A stretch of DNA of 36,080 nt from Lederbergia sp. NSJ-179 (GCF_022867885.1 NZ_JALIFP010000040.1:1-36080); one strand, 5' to 3'; counted from the stretch's first letter, positions 18,849 to 27,447 are shown. The notes: generated from the sequence alone by a model not told the origin. A program made the numbers and translations.

Positions 18849-18963
18849 AGGATGAACGGCTAAAGGTGCGACAACAATCGCTGCGCCGTTCTGCCCCACG
18901 TCCTGTGGGCCTAAAGGTGCGACAACAGTCACAACCCCATCCTGACCAACATCCTGTTGGCCT
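18849..18963. repeat. 115-bp hairpin repeat, copy A (spoIIE-yabS gap)
   Basis: It begins AGGATGAACGGCTAAA and ends with GTTGGCCT, like copy B at 33914-34030. Two hairpins are shared with copy B: CCCAC-GTCCT-GTGGG (18895-18909) and CCAAC-ATCCT-GTTGG (18946-18960), both with the loop NTCCT. The parts in between (two GGTGCGACAACA segments) differ from copy B. It lies between the candidate promoter and the yabS start, so it would be in the yabS leader RNA. Confidence 0.8.
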
Positions 18964-18974
18964 CCTGTTTTTAC

Positions 18975-19004
18975 CATCCTTGCCCCGAATAGGGAATTTT
19001 ATAC
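18975..19004 (-). promoter_or_regulatory. Possible sigma-F-type promoter for yabS-yabT
   Basis: Minus strand GTATA (19000-19004), 15-bp spacer, GGCAAGGATG (18975-18984), one mismatch to the GGnnAnAnT core. It lies just before the spoIIE stop's end of the gap. Forespore expression would fit the known sporulation role of YabT. Confidence 0.4.
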
Positions 19005-19011
19005 TATATAT

Positions 19012-21492
19012 TTAGGAGATTTTCATTCCCTTACTTTTAATTGGAATAGCAGCCCATTTAGGGGTATTATGTTTAATTTTTAATACCATAATGGTCATAT
19101 CATCTGAAATTGTTCCGGAGCAAGTACGAATAACTTCTTCCATAATTAAATCAGATATGGACTGTGGGTCATCCGTTTCAATTTCTTTAAGTTTGCGTTT
19201 CATCCATATTTCATAATTCTCCACATTTTTAGGGCCTTCGAAAATGCCATCACTCATCATCACCAGCAAGTCTCCAGCCTTTAATTGTTCCGTGACAACA
19301 TCTACATCAAACTCTTGAATCATTCCTATTGGTAAATTCGCTGCCTCAATTTTCAACACCTTATTTCCTCTTTTGATAAAACTAGGGGTAGAACCAATTT
19401 TTAAAAATTTTGTTTGCGCATCTTGTAAATCAATCACAGCTAAATCTAATGTGGAGAAAATTTCATCTGTTGATCGCAAGGACAAAATCGAATTAACAGA
19501 CTTGATGGCCACTTTTTCTTCTATACCAGACTTCAAAATCTTTTGTAATAGTTTTAATGTTTCACTGCTCTCATGGTGAGCTCTTTGCCCATTTCCCATA
19601 CCATCACTAATCGCTGCCGCAAATTTTCCGGGGCCTAACTCAATCATGGAATAGCTATCTCCAGAAAGAAACCCACCTCCTTTTGCCGCATGGGCAACAC
19701 CCGTTTCCACTACATATGTCTTGGCAGAGCGAAATGTCGCATAAAGAAAATTAAAGGAACCTTGCTCCTCCTTTTGGACAATGATCGTTTCATTTAAAAT
19801 ATCGGATAGTAATGGGGCGATGATTTTTTCGCATTCACCTAATACGTTTTGACTGGGTAAGGTGATATCGATATCGATATTTCCTGGTACAAGACTATAA
19901 ATTTCTACCTCTTCAATTTCAATCCCAAAATCTTGTAAAGCATCCAATATCATTTCCTCTTGTCTTTGATGATTGACTTGTTCCCTTTGGATCTCCTTTG
20001 CAAAATCTCCCATCACTTCAGATACACCCAAAAGCTGCTCCGCAACTAATTTCCTACTTTCTTTTACTTGTAATTTCAATTGCTGATTCGCTTGGTATAC
20101 ATTTAATCCCTGATGAATTGCATTTTTCACCTTTTGAGATCGATTACAGTGCCGCTCTAGTTGTTGATTGAGAGAAGTAGGAATGGTTCCCGTATTTTCA
20201 TCCATTTCATGCATAATCTTCTTCATTAAATCATAAGTTGTATCAAAGTTATCAGAACCCCAACAATGAGCTTTTTTATAACACATTTGACAGGTCTTCT
20301 CTGTGACATCACTTAGAAAATAATCAAATTCTTTTTCCACTTTCTCAGATTCGTTTACTTTTTCCGTTTGTGTAAAACTATTGGATAAAGCCTGAAAAAC
20401 AGACGAAAATTGTTCCACTCTTTTTGCCGTAATATCGCGAATTTTCCGAGCATATCTTTGCTGATCCTGGGTATATTCATTTGTACCAGGTATGTAACGC
20501 GCTATATTTTCAGTCCAACTTTTAGGTGTTATGAGAAGAAGGAAAATGGCAATACTTGATTCATAGATCGTATCGAGTAGGGGAGAATTCGCTTCCCCAT
20601 ATAATCCCATCAATAATGTGGCAATCATAAGGCCGAAAGCCGTACCAATTTGCTTTCCTTCTTTTAATAAACCACCTAATAATCCTGAAAATGCAAGTAA
20701 ACTCATTTGCATAAGGCTACTTACACTGGCCAAGCTAAAGATAAGTCCGGTGACCACGCCGACAGTGGACCCAACGGTTGCCCCTGCCGTAAAAGCAAAA
20801 AGAACGACAAGATACCGAGATAGAATATGCTCTACCGAAAGATCATACAATGTCCAACCAATTGTTCCAGTCATAATAGAGGCGAGTAAAATAATGAGGC
20901 TTACAACCTCCTCTGTCTTTAAAGACTTTTTCCTCTTTTTAGATGTAAGAAAAGGGATACTCTGCATAAAAATAAAAATGAGAACAAAACTGAGGCTAGC
21001 TTCCACTCCAGCCATTAAAGCATCAAACGACGATAAAGTTTGTCCATTTTGAAAGAATAACCATCCACATTTGACTAAAAAGGAAATAAAGAACACCGCA
21101 TAAGGTAATACTTTTGCACTCTGTTGAACAATCAAAGATAGCAGCTTGAGGCTAATGAGATAAATGAAACAAAGTCCGAATGTATAAATAGCCTGGCCTA
21201 TCCCAAGTGTTAGGGAACCTATCAAAAGGCCAAAAAGGACAATAGGTGCCTTATCTTTTTTCAATAAATAGACAACAGCAAAGAACGACAATACAAATGG
21301 CGTTAACTCTGACAAAATAAGAGCTCGTCCTAAAAGCAGGGCAACTAAAAATAAAGCCAAGCCTTTTTGCAAAATAAGGATTTCCAGTTTTTGTGTCACT
21401 TTCTTAAATCCGCTTGAAATGTCTAGCTTTGTCCCACGTAAAGCCGAATTGTGAATGGACGGTTCCATAAAACCTTTTTCTCCTTTTTCCAT
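19012..21492 (-). CDS. spoIIE: Stage II sporulation protein E (SpoIIE)
   Basis: Membrane PP2C phosphatase that dephosphorylates SpoIIAA to switch on sigma-F in the forespore and helps form the polar septum with FtsZ. The 826-aa protein has about ten membrane helices in its first ~330 residues, a central FtsZ-interaction and oligomerisation region (YARKIRDITAKRVEQFSSVFQAL), and a C-terminal phosphatase (about 590-820) with GDSYSMIELGPGKFAAAISDGMGNG and MMSDGIFEGP. Length equals B. subtilis SpoIIE. The ATG at 21490-21492 has GGGGGAG about 11 nt upstream; in-frame TTG and GTG codons lie ahead but lack a site. Confidence 0.97.
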   Translation of the reverse strand: MEKGEKGFMEPSIHNSALRGTKLDISSGFKKVTQKLEILILQKGLALFLVALLLGRALILSELTPFVLSFFAVVYLLKKDKAPIVLFGLLIGSLTLGIGQAIYTFGLCFIYLISLKLLSLIVQQSAKVLPYAVFFISFLVKCGWLFFQNGQTLSSFDALMAGVEASLSFVLIFIFMQSIPFLTSKKRKKSLKTEEVVSLIILLASIMTGTIGWTLYDLSVEHILSRYLVVLFAFTAGATVGSTVGVVTGLIFSLASVSSLMQMSLLAFSGLLGGLLKEGKQIGTAFGLMIATLLMGLYGEANSPLLDTIYESSIAIFLLLITPKSWTENIARYIPGTNEYTQDQQRYARKIRDITAKRVEQFSSVFQALSNSFTQTEKVNESEKVEKEFDYFLSDVTEKTCQMCYKKAHCWGSDNFDTTYDLMKKIMHEMDENTGTIPTSLNQQLERHCNRSQKVKNAIHQGLNVYQANQQLKLQVKESRKLVAEQLLGVSEVMGDFAKEIQREQVNHQRQEEMILDALQDFGIEIEEVEIYSLVPGNIDIDITLPSQNVLGECEKIIAPLLSDILNETIIVQKEEQGSFNFLYATFRSAKTYVVETGVAHAAKGGGFLSGDSYSMIELGPGKFAAAISDGMGNGQRAHHESSETLKLLQKILKSGIEEKVAIKSVNSILSLRSTDEIFSTLDLAVIDLQDAQTKFLKIGSTPSFIKRGNKVLKIEAANLPIGMIQEFDVDVVTEQLKAGDLLVMMSDGIFEGPKNVENYEIWMKRKLKEIETDDPQSISDLIMEEVIRTCSGTISDDMTIMVLKIKHNTPKWAAIPIKSKGMKIS

Positions 21493-21532
21493 TTTTAATT
21501 GCACTCCCCCACACAAAGTTATAATTGGCTAT

Positions 21533-21598
21533 ATTATAAAGGAGCTTATTCTAAAACTTTGTCAATTCAAAGGAGCTCTTTAAAAGAAAAGTTCGACT
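21533..21598 (-). promoter_or_regulatory. spoIIE promoter, 21-bp spacer, with Spo0A box
   Basis: Minus strand TTGACA (21560-21565) and TATAAT (21533-21538) are separated by 21 bp. Such overlong spacing with perfect hexamers is characteristic of Spo0A-activated sigma-A promoters such as spoIIE and spoIIG. A 0A-box-like AGTCGAA lies at 21592-21598, upstream of the -35. Confidence 0.8.
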
Positions 21599-21652
21599 AA
21601 ATGAGGCAAAATCCCAAATGATTAGAACATTGCACGAAGTTCCTACATAAAA

Positions 21653-21697
21653 CACAAAAAAATACAAGCCTCTTGTAAAAAAACAAGAAACTTGTAT
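21653..21697 (-). terminator. Terminator after tRNA-Met
   Basis: Minus strand ATACAAG...CTTGTAT (21691-21697 with 21662-21668), with an inner CTTGT/ACAAG pairing and a following T run. It ends the tRNA transcript before the spoIIE promoter. Confidence 0.85.
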
Positions 21698-21721
21698 CAG
21701 GCGCCTCCGCTTTTCTCGGTA

Positions 21722-21795
21722 TAGCGGTGGAGGGGATCGAACCCCCGACCTCACGGGTATGAACCGTACGCTCTAGCCGGCTGAGCTACACCGCC
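21722..21795 (-). tRNA. tRNA-Met (CAU), elongator type
   Basis: A 74-nt cloverleaf on the minus strand: acceptor GGCGGTG/CACCGCT, D arm GCTC...GAGC, anticodon arm TACGG-TTCATAC-CCGTG (anticodon CAT), T arm GGGGG-TTCGATC-CCCTC, discriminator A. The 3' CCA is not encoded. It matches the B. subtilis tRNA-Met between yabR and spoIIE; the tRNA-Glu that follows it there is missing here. Confidence 0.96.
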
Positions 21796-21798
21796 TTG

Positions 21799-22070
21799 TC
21801 TATCATGCCAATGGCACAAAATTTATAATACATCCATCCAAAATGCTTGTCAATGGTTATTTTCTGCATAAAAATAAAATGACCCTGCCCTAGTAAAAAC
21901 TGAAAAGAGAAAGGTCACTTTATTTCATGATAAAAAGCGATGAAATAAGCTGTTCGGTCAAATGCCCAACGACAAGCAAACTTTTCGATTCTGGTTATTA
22001 TCCATACAAAACCCTGAAAGTTTAGTCGCTAAACGAACGCTTGCGCTTTTCTTTGTATACAGACAGCAAG
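21799..22070 (-). other. Gene-free stretch between tRNA-Met and yabR
   Basis: No supported gene. It holds two inverted repeats: GTTTAG-TCG-CTAAAC (22020-22034), about 36 bp after the yabR stop, and TGACC...GGTCA (about 21880-21920) with a long loop followed by a T-rich run on the minus strand. Either may end the divIC-yabR transcript; neither is a textbook terminator. Confidence 0.4.
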
Positions 22071-22481
22071 TTAACCGCGCCTTGCACCACGTCCGCCACG
22101 TTTTGATTCTGTATTACGCTTTAATGAAGACAGACGATCCTCGCTATCTTTTAAAAAGCGATTCATCTTTGCCTCAAAACTTTCCTTTGGACGCTCATTC
22201 ATCCGTTGATGACGAGGATGGTTTGAATGGGATTGACTCGATGGCTGATCCTTTGCCTTGCGAATCGACAGGCCAATCTTTCCGTCCTTCTCGACATTTA
22301 AAACCTTCACTAGGACTTCGTCGCCAACTGTTAAATGATCTTTAATATCCTTTACATAATTATCAGCTACTTCACTGATGTGAACAAGTCCCGTGGAGCC
22401 ACCTGGCAATTCCACAAACGCCCCAAAATGAGTAATGCCTGTGACCTTGCCTTGTACCTTGCTGCCTACTTCGATCGACAT
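22071..22481 (-). CDS. yabR: S1 RNA-binding domain protein YabR
   Basis: The 136-aa protein has an S1 domain at residues 1-75 (VGSKVQGKVTGITHFGAFVELPGGSTGLVHISEV), like those of polynucleotide phosphorylase and ribosomal S1, then a basic, Ser/Arg-rich tail ending KRGGRGARRG. Probably binds RNA or ribosomes; the exact role is unknown. AGGAGG lies about 12 nt before the ATG, a long spacing. It is next to divIC as in B. subtilis. Confidence 0.93.
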   Translation of the reverse strand: MSIEVGSKVQGKVTGITHFGAFVELPGGSTGLVHISEVADNYVKDIKDHLTVGDEVLVKVLNVEKDGKIGLSIRKAKDQPSSQSHSNHPRHQRMNERPKESFEAKMNRFLKDSEDRLSSLKRNTESKRGGRGARRG

Positions 22482-22554
22482 AAAAAAATTTATCCTCCTT
22501 AAAAGTATAAAAATAAACCTTACCTTATATTATATCGAACTTTTAAAAAAAGTG

Positions 22555-22950
22555 TCAATATGACTCTTTTTCCTTTTCTTTTTCCTTTTTTGTCTCTGGA
22601 AGATTAAAAATGATTTCCCCTTTCTTAGAAAGAAAGTAATCTCTCCGCGCAAGCTTTGCTCTGTATTCATCATCATTCAGCTTTACAATTTCATTCTCTA
22701 ATGTTGCTTGTTTCTTTTCCAAATTTGTAAGTTTCTGTTCCAATTCAGCTTTTTCTTTTTGTTTTGCCTCTAACATAGAGTTTTTAGAGATAAAGGAGGA
22801 AATAACTAAATAAGATAAGGCCAGTGCTAGAATAAAGAATACCGTAAGCCTGCGAATAAGAAGCTTTTTTCTTCTTGCCGCCTTCCTCATCGTAACTTCC
22901 TGTTGTTTCATATAATTTGTTTCTAATGACGCAACCTTTTTCATTCCCAT
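22555..22950 (-). CDS. divIC: Cell division protein DivIC (FtsB-like)
   Basis: Bitopic divisome protein that works with DivIB and FtsL. The 131-aa protein has a basic cytoplasmic N-terminus (RKAARRKKLLIRR), one membrane helix (about 35-54), an external coiled coil rich in Lys/Glu/Leu (about 58-92) and the conserved DDEYRAKLARRDYFLSKKGEIIF. AGGAGG lies 7 nt before the ATG. It follows yabQ by 18 bp, which ties division and sporulation genes in one transcript. Confidence 0.95.
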   Translation of the reverse strand: MGMKKVASLETNYMKQQEVTMRKAARRKKLLIRRLTVFFILALALSYLVISSFISKNSMLEAKQKEKAELEQKLTNLEKKQATLENEIVKLNDDEYRAKLARRDYFLSKKGEIIFNLPETKKEKEKEKESY

Positions 22951-22968
22951 CCCCAGGCCTCCTTACAT

Positions 22969-23595
22969 TTATTTTGAAAAATATTTCCGAATAATGCCTT
23001 GAACAAAACGTATCATTCTATTCAAGATATTTTTTGTAGAATGAAATAACCTTTGAATTGTTGTTACCCAAGATTTAGGTAACAACATAAGAATACCTTT
23101 TGCTAATAGAGTAAACGGATACCCGATTATCTTTATTATCCATAATAACACGATCCCTATCCCTTTTACAAGCATCCATACGATACGCCCAATTCCTAAC
23201 AGGATACTAAAGAGGAGAAGAACCATGCCTTTTATGGGGCGGTAAATAAGGATAAGAAATAACTTTTGAATAAAAGACCATGTCGCTTTGAAAAAGGAGA
23301 TAATTCCTTCTAATATCCGAAGATAGATACCTTTTATTAAAGCTTGGTAAGCCGCAAAGCCGCAAAGGATCGCTAATACAAGATAAAACCGAATCTCACC
23401 AAAATTGACAAGGAATAACACATAAAAGATAATGACGCCGTGGAGGAGCCAAAATAAAATATCGTTTAAAAATACAATGATATTGTGACGACTTCCCCGC
23501 TTTAGAAAACGCTGATACGTGTCAAGTGATGCACCAAAAAAGCTGCCCATTCCTACCATGGCGAGCATGGTATAAAATTGTGTAGATAAACTCAT
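22969..23595 (-). CDS. yabQ: Spore cortex protein YabQ
   Basis: Membrane protein needed for spore cortex formation in B. subtilis. The 208-aa protein has several hydrophobic helices in its first ~165 residues (LNDILFWLLHGVIIFYVLFLV near 45-65, others after) and a basic C-terminus. It overlaps yabP by 4 nt. The N-terminus TQFYTMLAMVGMGSFFGASLDTYQRFL matches the family. Confidence 0.92.
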   Translation of the reverse strand: MSLSTQFYTMLAMVGMGSFFGASLDTYQRFLKRGSRHNIIVFLNDILFWLLHGVIIFYVLFLVNFGEIRFYLVLAILCGFAAYQALIKGIYLRILEGIISFFKATWSFIQKLFLILIYRPIKGMVLLLFSILLGIGRIVWMLVKGIGIVLLWIIKIIGYPFTLLAKGILMLLPKSWVTTIQRLFHSTKNILNRMIRFVQGIIRKYFSK

Positions 23596-23900
23596 CGGAA
23601 CAACTTGCCAAAGAATCCTTTAGCCTTCTCTCCATGATGATCATCGAGATAAACAAGATCATATATTTTTCCTTTAATAGAGACAATGCCTCGATCAACG
23701 TCAAGATTCTTCATTTGTAAGTTTTGTCCATGGATGGATAGATAACCCATCGTCGTTTCTAATAGAAATTCCTCATTATCAAAACTTTCGACGTGTTTTA
23801 CTCCCGTTATATCAAGTAGCCTTCTACCTCTCATAGTTAGATCATGCTCAGGTGCAGGGCCTTTATTAGCCGTAGATTCATGATATTGGTTCATTTTCAT
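23592..23900 (-). CDS. yabP: Sporulation protein YabP
   Basis: Small protein made in the mother cell and acting with YabQ; related to YqfC-type proteins. The 102-aa protein has the family core RRLLDITGVKHVESFDNEEFLLETTMGYLSIHGQNL and ends YDLVYLDDHHGEKAKGFFGKLFR. It starts the yabP-yabQ-divIC-yabR run; the last codons overlap the yabQ start. A sigma-E-like promoter is proposed at 23930-23957. Confidence 0.92.
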   Translation of the reverse strand: MKMNQYHESTANKGPAPEHDLTMRGRRLLDITGVKHVESFDNEEFLLETTMGYLSIHGQNLQMKNLDVDRGIVSIKGKIYDLVYLDDHHGEKAKGFFGKLFR

Positions 23901-23929
23901 CCCTCATTTTTGTACTGATTTTATAATCA

Positions 23930-23957
23930 TACATATGAGGGGAAATGAGTAAATAGA
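23930..23957 (-). promoter_or_regulatory. Possible sigma-E promoter for yabP-yabQ
   Basis: Minus strand TCTATTT (23951-23957) and CATATGTA (23930-23937), separated by 13 bp, resemble KMATATT and CATACANT with mismatches. yabPQ are sigma-E genes in B. subtilis. The match is weak. Confidence 0.35.
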
Positions 23958-23995
23958 ACAAGCCCTTCTTTGGAGGTAGACTCTTTCACACAAAT

Positions 23996-24277
23996 TTATT
24001 CTTGGTTTCCCGTTGTTACTTTTTCTTCTTTTATTGTCTTATACATACTCGCGGCATCTTCTTTTTTCGTAGACTCCTGCAGTTCAGTCACCTCTATGGT
24101 CACAAGCTTTTGTCCAAAATGAATTTCTAATTCGTCTCCAACTTTTACATTGGAACCAGCCTTTGCTTGTTGTCCATTAATCAGAATTCTGCCCTTATCG
24201 GCGACTTCTTTTGCTAATGTCCGCCTTTTTATAAGCCGAGAAACCTTTAAAAATTTATCTAAGCGCATTGTAGTCAT
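23996..24277 (-). CDS. rqcP: S4-domain protein RqcP (YabO), ribosome quality control
   Basis: In B. subtilis RqcP works with RqcH in adding alanine tails to stalled nascent chains on 50S subunits. The 93-aa protein has an S4 RNA-binding domain from [28 protein letters not shown] to about residue 62. The ATG at 24277 has AAAGGAG about 10 nt upstream; another ATG three codons on would match the B. subtilis start exactly. It follows yabN closely. Confidence 0.94.
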   Translation of the reverse strand: MTTMRLDKFLKVSRLIKRRTLAKEVADKGRILINGQQAKAGSNVKVGDELEIHFGQKLVTIEVTELQESTKKEDAASMYKTIKEEKVTTGNQE

Positions 24278-24314
24278 TCCATTCTTTCTCCTTTTTTATC
24301 AAACCTAAACGATT

Positions 24315-25772
24315 CTATAATCCTTTTTCCTTTGCTTCCTCCCAAAATCGGTCTAGTTGTTCTAGGGTATATTCTCCAAAGCTTTTACCGCTCTCACGCA
24401 CTTTGCCTTCTATGTAGGTAAAGCGGCGGGCAAATTTCTCATTGGTGCTTTGAAGGGCTTCTTCAGGATGGATGTTTAAAAGTCTAGAAACGTTCACTAT
24501 CGCAAATAATAGGTCTCCAAGTTCCTTGATTTGCTCTTGTTTATTATCTTTCGCTACCTCCCAATCAAATTCCTGCATTTCCTCCTTAACTTTTTTCCAG
24601 GCTTCTTTTGCCTGACCCCAATCAAAGCCTACTTTCGCCGCTCTCTTTTGATATTCATAGGCTTTTATTAAAGCTGGCAAGCCCTTTTCCGTTTTTCTAA
24701 GGATAGAGGAATCACCCTTTTTCTCATTCGCTTTGATCTTCTCCCAATTTGTGATCACTTCTTTTGAATTGCGGACTTCTATTTCACCAAATACATGGGG
24801 ATGACGACGAACCATTTTGCTGGAGATACTTTCCAAGACATCCTCTATCGAAAACATGCCTTCATCTTCCCCGATTTGAGCATGAAGCATGATTTGTAGG
24901 AAAACATCTCCTAACTCTTCGATCATATTCTCAATATCATCATGGTCAATCGCCGCCAGTAGTTCATAGGCTTCTTCGATTAGATATTTTTTTAAAGATG
25001 AGTGGGTCTGTTCTTTATCCCAAGGACAGCCATTCGGACCACGTAAATCAGCGATAATTTGTCTTAGGGTAGAGAATTCCTTATAGGCAAGCTCTCGCTC
25101 CAAAACGGGCGGGACATACAAGCTTGTTAGATTATTTAATTTGACTCCATGATCCAACTGATACAAAGGCATTTTCCGCACCTGTTCATGCCCGCTGCCT
25201 GCTGCTGTCACAAGTATCACTTCATAATCAGCCGGATATTTCTCCAGTAGCGTTAATTTTACATGAGATGCAGTGAAGCCATCATAGACTTGGGCGATGA
25301 TCACATGTTGATGGATTTGAATATGATCTCTGTTTAACGCTGTCCCATCTAAAAGTTGAAAACCGTCCATCGGGTCGATCTGTACTGCTGTAAATAAACT
25401 GTCAAGAAAACTTTGCCCCCCGAGAATATTGATCTCAATCTTCCTTTTCGGAGCTTCTTCAAGTAAAAGCTGAACGGTTTTTTCAGCGACTAGTGGATGG
25501 CCTGGAACAGCATACGTGATATTTTCCTTTTCAGCTTTGTGCAATAGATATTGGATGATTTCCTCATAAACGGAATTGAAATCATCATGTTTTTCATAAA
25601 TGCTGTCGAACGATTCAAACGTGATCCCCTCCTCGACTAGATGGGATATTACCGGGTGCTCCCTCGTTCGTAAAAATAACGGTTTAACCTGTTTTAATGA
25701 TTGATAGATCCCTAATGGCAGTTGATCCAAATCTCCAGAACCTAACCCGATAATCGTGATGGTATGATTCAT
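24315..25772 (-). CDS. yabN: Methylase/MazG bifunctional protein YabN
   Basis: The N-terminal ~220 residues form a tetrapyrrole (corrin/porphyrin) methylase-like domain (TITIIGLGSGDLDQLPLGIY, VPGHPLVAEKTV). The C-terminal ~260 residues are a duplicated MazG nucleoside triphosphate pyrophosphohydrolase (GCPWDKEQTHSSLKKYLIEE, EEAYELLAAID, IEELGDVFLQIMLHAQI, and a second ELGDLLFAIVNVSRLL). Acidic residues of the EExxE/ELGD metal sites are present. It probably cleans non-canonical NTPs; the role of the methylase part is unknown. It begins 12 bp after yabM. Confidence 0.94.
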   Translation of the reverse strand: MNHTITIIGLGSGDLDQLPLGIYQSLKQVKPLFLRTREHPVISHLVEEGITFESFDSIYEKHDDFNSVYEEIIQYLLHKAEKENITYAVPGHPLVAEKTVQLLLEEAPKRKIEINILGGQSFLDSLFTAVQIDPMDGFQLLDGTALNRDHIQIHQHVIIAQVYDGFTASHVKLTLLEKYPADYEVILVTAAGSGHEQVRKMPLYQLDHGVKLNNLTSLYVPPVLERELAYKEFSTLRQIIADLRGPNGCPWDKEQTHSSLKKYLIEEAYELLAAIDHDDIENMIEELGDVFLQIMLHAQIGEDEGMFSIEDVLESISSKMVRRHPHVFGEIEVRNSKEVITNWEKIKANEKKGDSSILRKTEKGLPALIKAYEYQKRAAKVGFDWGQAKEAWKKVKEEMQEFDWEVAKDNKQEQIKELGDLLFAIVNVSRLLNIHPEEALQSTNEKFARRFTYIEGKVRESGKSFGEYTLEQLDRFWEEAKEKGL

Positions 25773-25784
25773 TGCTCTTCATTC

Positions 25785-27371
25785 TCACTTTCTTTTGGAA
25801 TTAAGGCGATTTAGCTTGTTGCCGAAAGGAAAAAAGGAAAGCTCTTCCTCTGTAAGCAACCCTCTTTTTAAGATGATCCATAAATAGGCCCCTGCCCCAA
25901 GAGCCACACCTGATAATGATCTTACTAAACTTGTCAGACGATTGATCTCCAAAAAGGAAAACAAATAGAACCATAATTGCAAAATCAGTGTCATACCAAT
26001 CGCCGCGAAACAAATAGAAGGTGTCATTGTTTTTATTGTTTGCAAAATCGCGACTCGTTTATGTAAGCAACCAATCAATAAAACAGCCATCACCACTAAC
26101 CCTATGACGGTGGAAAGGGCGGCTCCCATTGTTCCTAATATGGGAATTCCGATATAATTGCCGATGATTTTTATTCCAAGACCAATAAACAGATATTTTC
26201 CGATGACAAAGACATGGCCTAGCGCTTGTAAAATACCTATACAAATTAGAATGAAGGAAGTAAATAATATGGATAACGCAAGCACAGAAAGCACGGATGA
26301 GCCACGATCATTCGCAAACAACATAATATTGGTTGGCCGTATGATATTAATCAGCCCGATTGTGGCGCCCGTAGCAATCACAGTGGTAATTTTGATCGCT
26401 TGGATCGTTCTCATTTGAATCGCTGTTTCGTTATCCTTCATCCAGGCAGCCGTTACAATTGGCACTAACGTAAGAGAAAAGGAAGAAGCCACAACCGTTC
26501 CTAACTGAATAAGCGGTTGCCCTCGGTCAAAAATTCCCTTTAATGCTTTTGCTTTTTCCACCTCTACTCCGGAGTCAGTGAGGAGGGTATAGATGGTGAA
26601 AGAATCCACAAATTGAAATAAAATAAGCAACATGCTGCTAAGGCAAAAAATAGCTCCATGGACCAAAACAATTTGGGCCGTTTTATAAAATTTTTTCCAA
26701 GATAGGCCTTTTATAAAAAATAACGTATAAACTTTTCGTTTTAAGATATAGACGATAAGAATTCCAACCCCCACAACCCCTCCAATAATAGAACCTGCTA
26801 TCGCCCCTGTCCCAACATGATAGAGAGAATGGCCTCGATTCGTTAAGACAATCGCCGCCATGATGATAATCAGAACTCTTACCGTTTGTTCTGTCACTTG
26901 ACTTGCTGCTGTTGGCGTCATCTCCCCTAAACTTTGAAAATAACCACGGCCAATAGAGAAAAACGGGAGAAGTAAGAACAGGAAGGCACTCATTTGAATT
27001 AAAGGCGTTAACTGCTCATCCCCCATTAAAGTCGAAAGAAAATTAGCTCCAAAGAAAAAGAAACTAAATAAACCCATCCCGACTAGGAGAAGGGTGATGA
27101 AAGCGGCTTGCATTCGATGAGCTAAATACTCTCGCTTTCCCGTTCCATCTTCTGCGGCTAACTTTGAAATAATAACAGGAAATCCTGATGTCGCAAGAAT
27201 CATTCCCACTCCATAAATCGGGTACACTTGCTGGTATATATAGAACCCAATATCTCCGACGATATTTTGATACGGTACACGATATACCGCACTTAAAACT
27301 TTTACAATAAAGGCAGCGACCGTTAAAATCAGGGCTCCCTTCATATATTGATTTGCTGGTTGTTTCGGCAA
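25785..27371 (-). CDS. yabM: MATE/MurJ-type flippase family protein YabM
   Basis: The 528-aa polytopic protein has about 14 membrane helices and belongs to the polysaccharide/lipid II flippase superfamily that includes SpoVB (ILTVAAFIVKVLSAVYRVPYQNIVGDIGFYIYQQVYP at the start). It likely moves a lipid-linked precursor across the membrane. The start appears to be TTG at 27369-27371 with AAAGGCG about 10 nt upstream; an ATG at residue 10 is an alternative. In B. subtilis it directly follows spoVT; here ptsI separates them. A sigma-G-like promoter lies at 27418-27447. Confidence 0.92.
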   Translation of the reverse strand: MPKQPANQYMKGALILTVAAFIVKVLSAVYRVPYQNIVGDIGFYIYQQVYPIYGVGMILATSGFPVIISKLAAEDGTGKREYLAHRMQAAFITLLLVGMGLFSFFFFGANFLSTLMGDEQLTPLIQMSAFLFLLLPFFSIGRGYFQSLGEMTPTAASQVTEQTVRVLIIIMAAIVLTNRGHSLYHVGTGAIAGSIIGGVVGVGILIVYILKRKVYTLFFIKGLSWKKFYKTAQIVLVHGAIFCLSSMLLILFQFVDSFTIYTLLTDSGVEVEKAKALKGIFDRGQPLIQLGTVVASSFSLTLVPIVTAAWMKDNETAIQMRTIQAIKITTVIATGATIGLINIIRPTNIMLFANDRGSSVLSVLALSILFTSFILICIGILQALGHVFVIGKYLFIGLGIKIIGNYIGIPILGTMGAALSTVIGLVVMAVLLIGCLHKRVAILQTIKTMTPSICFAAIGMTLILQLWFYLFSFLEINRLTSLVRSLSGVALGAGAYLWIILKRGLLTEEELSFFPFGNKLNRLNSKRK

Positions 27372-27417
27372 TCGACATTCTCGCCTTTCAATGAATAATA
27401 CTAAATAAAAATTATTA

Positions 27418-27447
27418 TAACATGTTTTGAACTTATATCCTCTATAC
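27418..27447 (-). promoter_or_regulatory. Sigma-G-like promoter before yabM
   Basis: Minus strand GTATA (27443-27447), 18-bp spacer, CATGTTA (27418-27424), a full match to the sigma-G pattern GHATR-N18-CATNHTA. A sigma-A -10 TATAAT overlaps but lacks a good -35. Located 47 bp before the proposed TTG start. Confidence 0.5.

Noticed and set aside
18807-18977. 57-codon N-terminal extension of yabS
   Set aside because: The extra codons are the hairpin repeat read in frame (two PQDVGQ-type units); the real ATG has a GGAGGAG site and matches the conserved start.
27064-27378. 104-codon ATG-started frame overlapping the yabM start
   Set aside because: It is an out-of-frame reading of the yabM 5' region with Cys/Ser/Arg-rich translation and no homology, although its ATG is closer to the AAAGGCG site.
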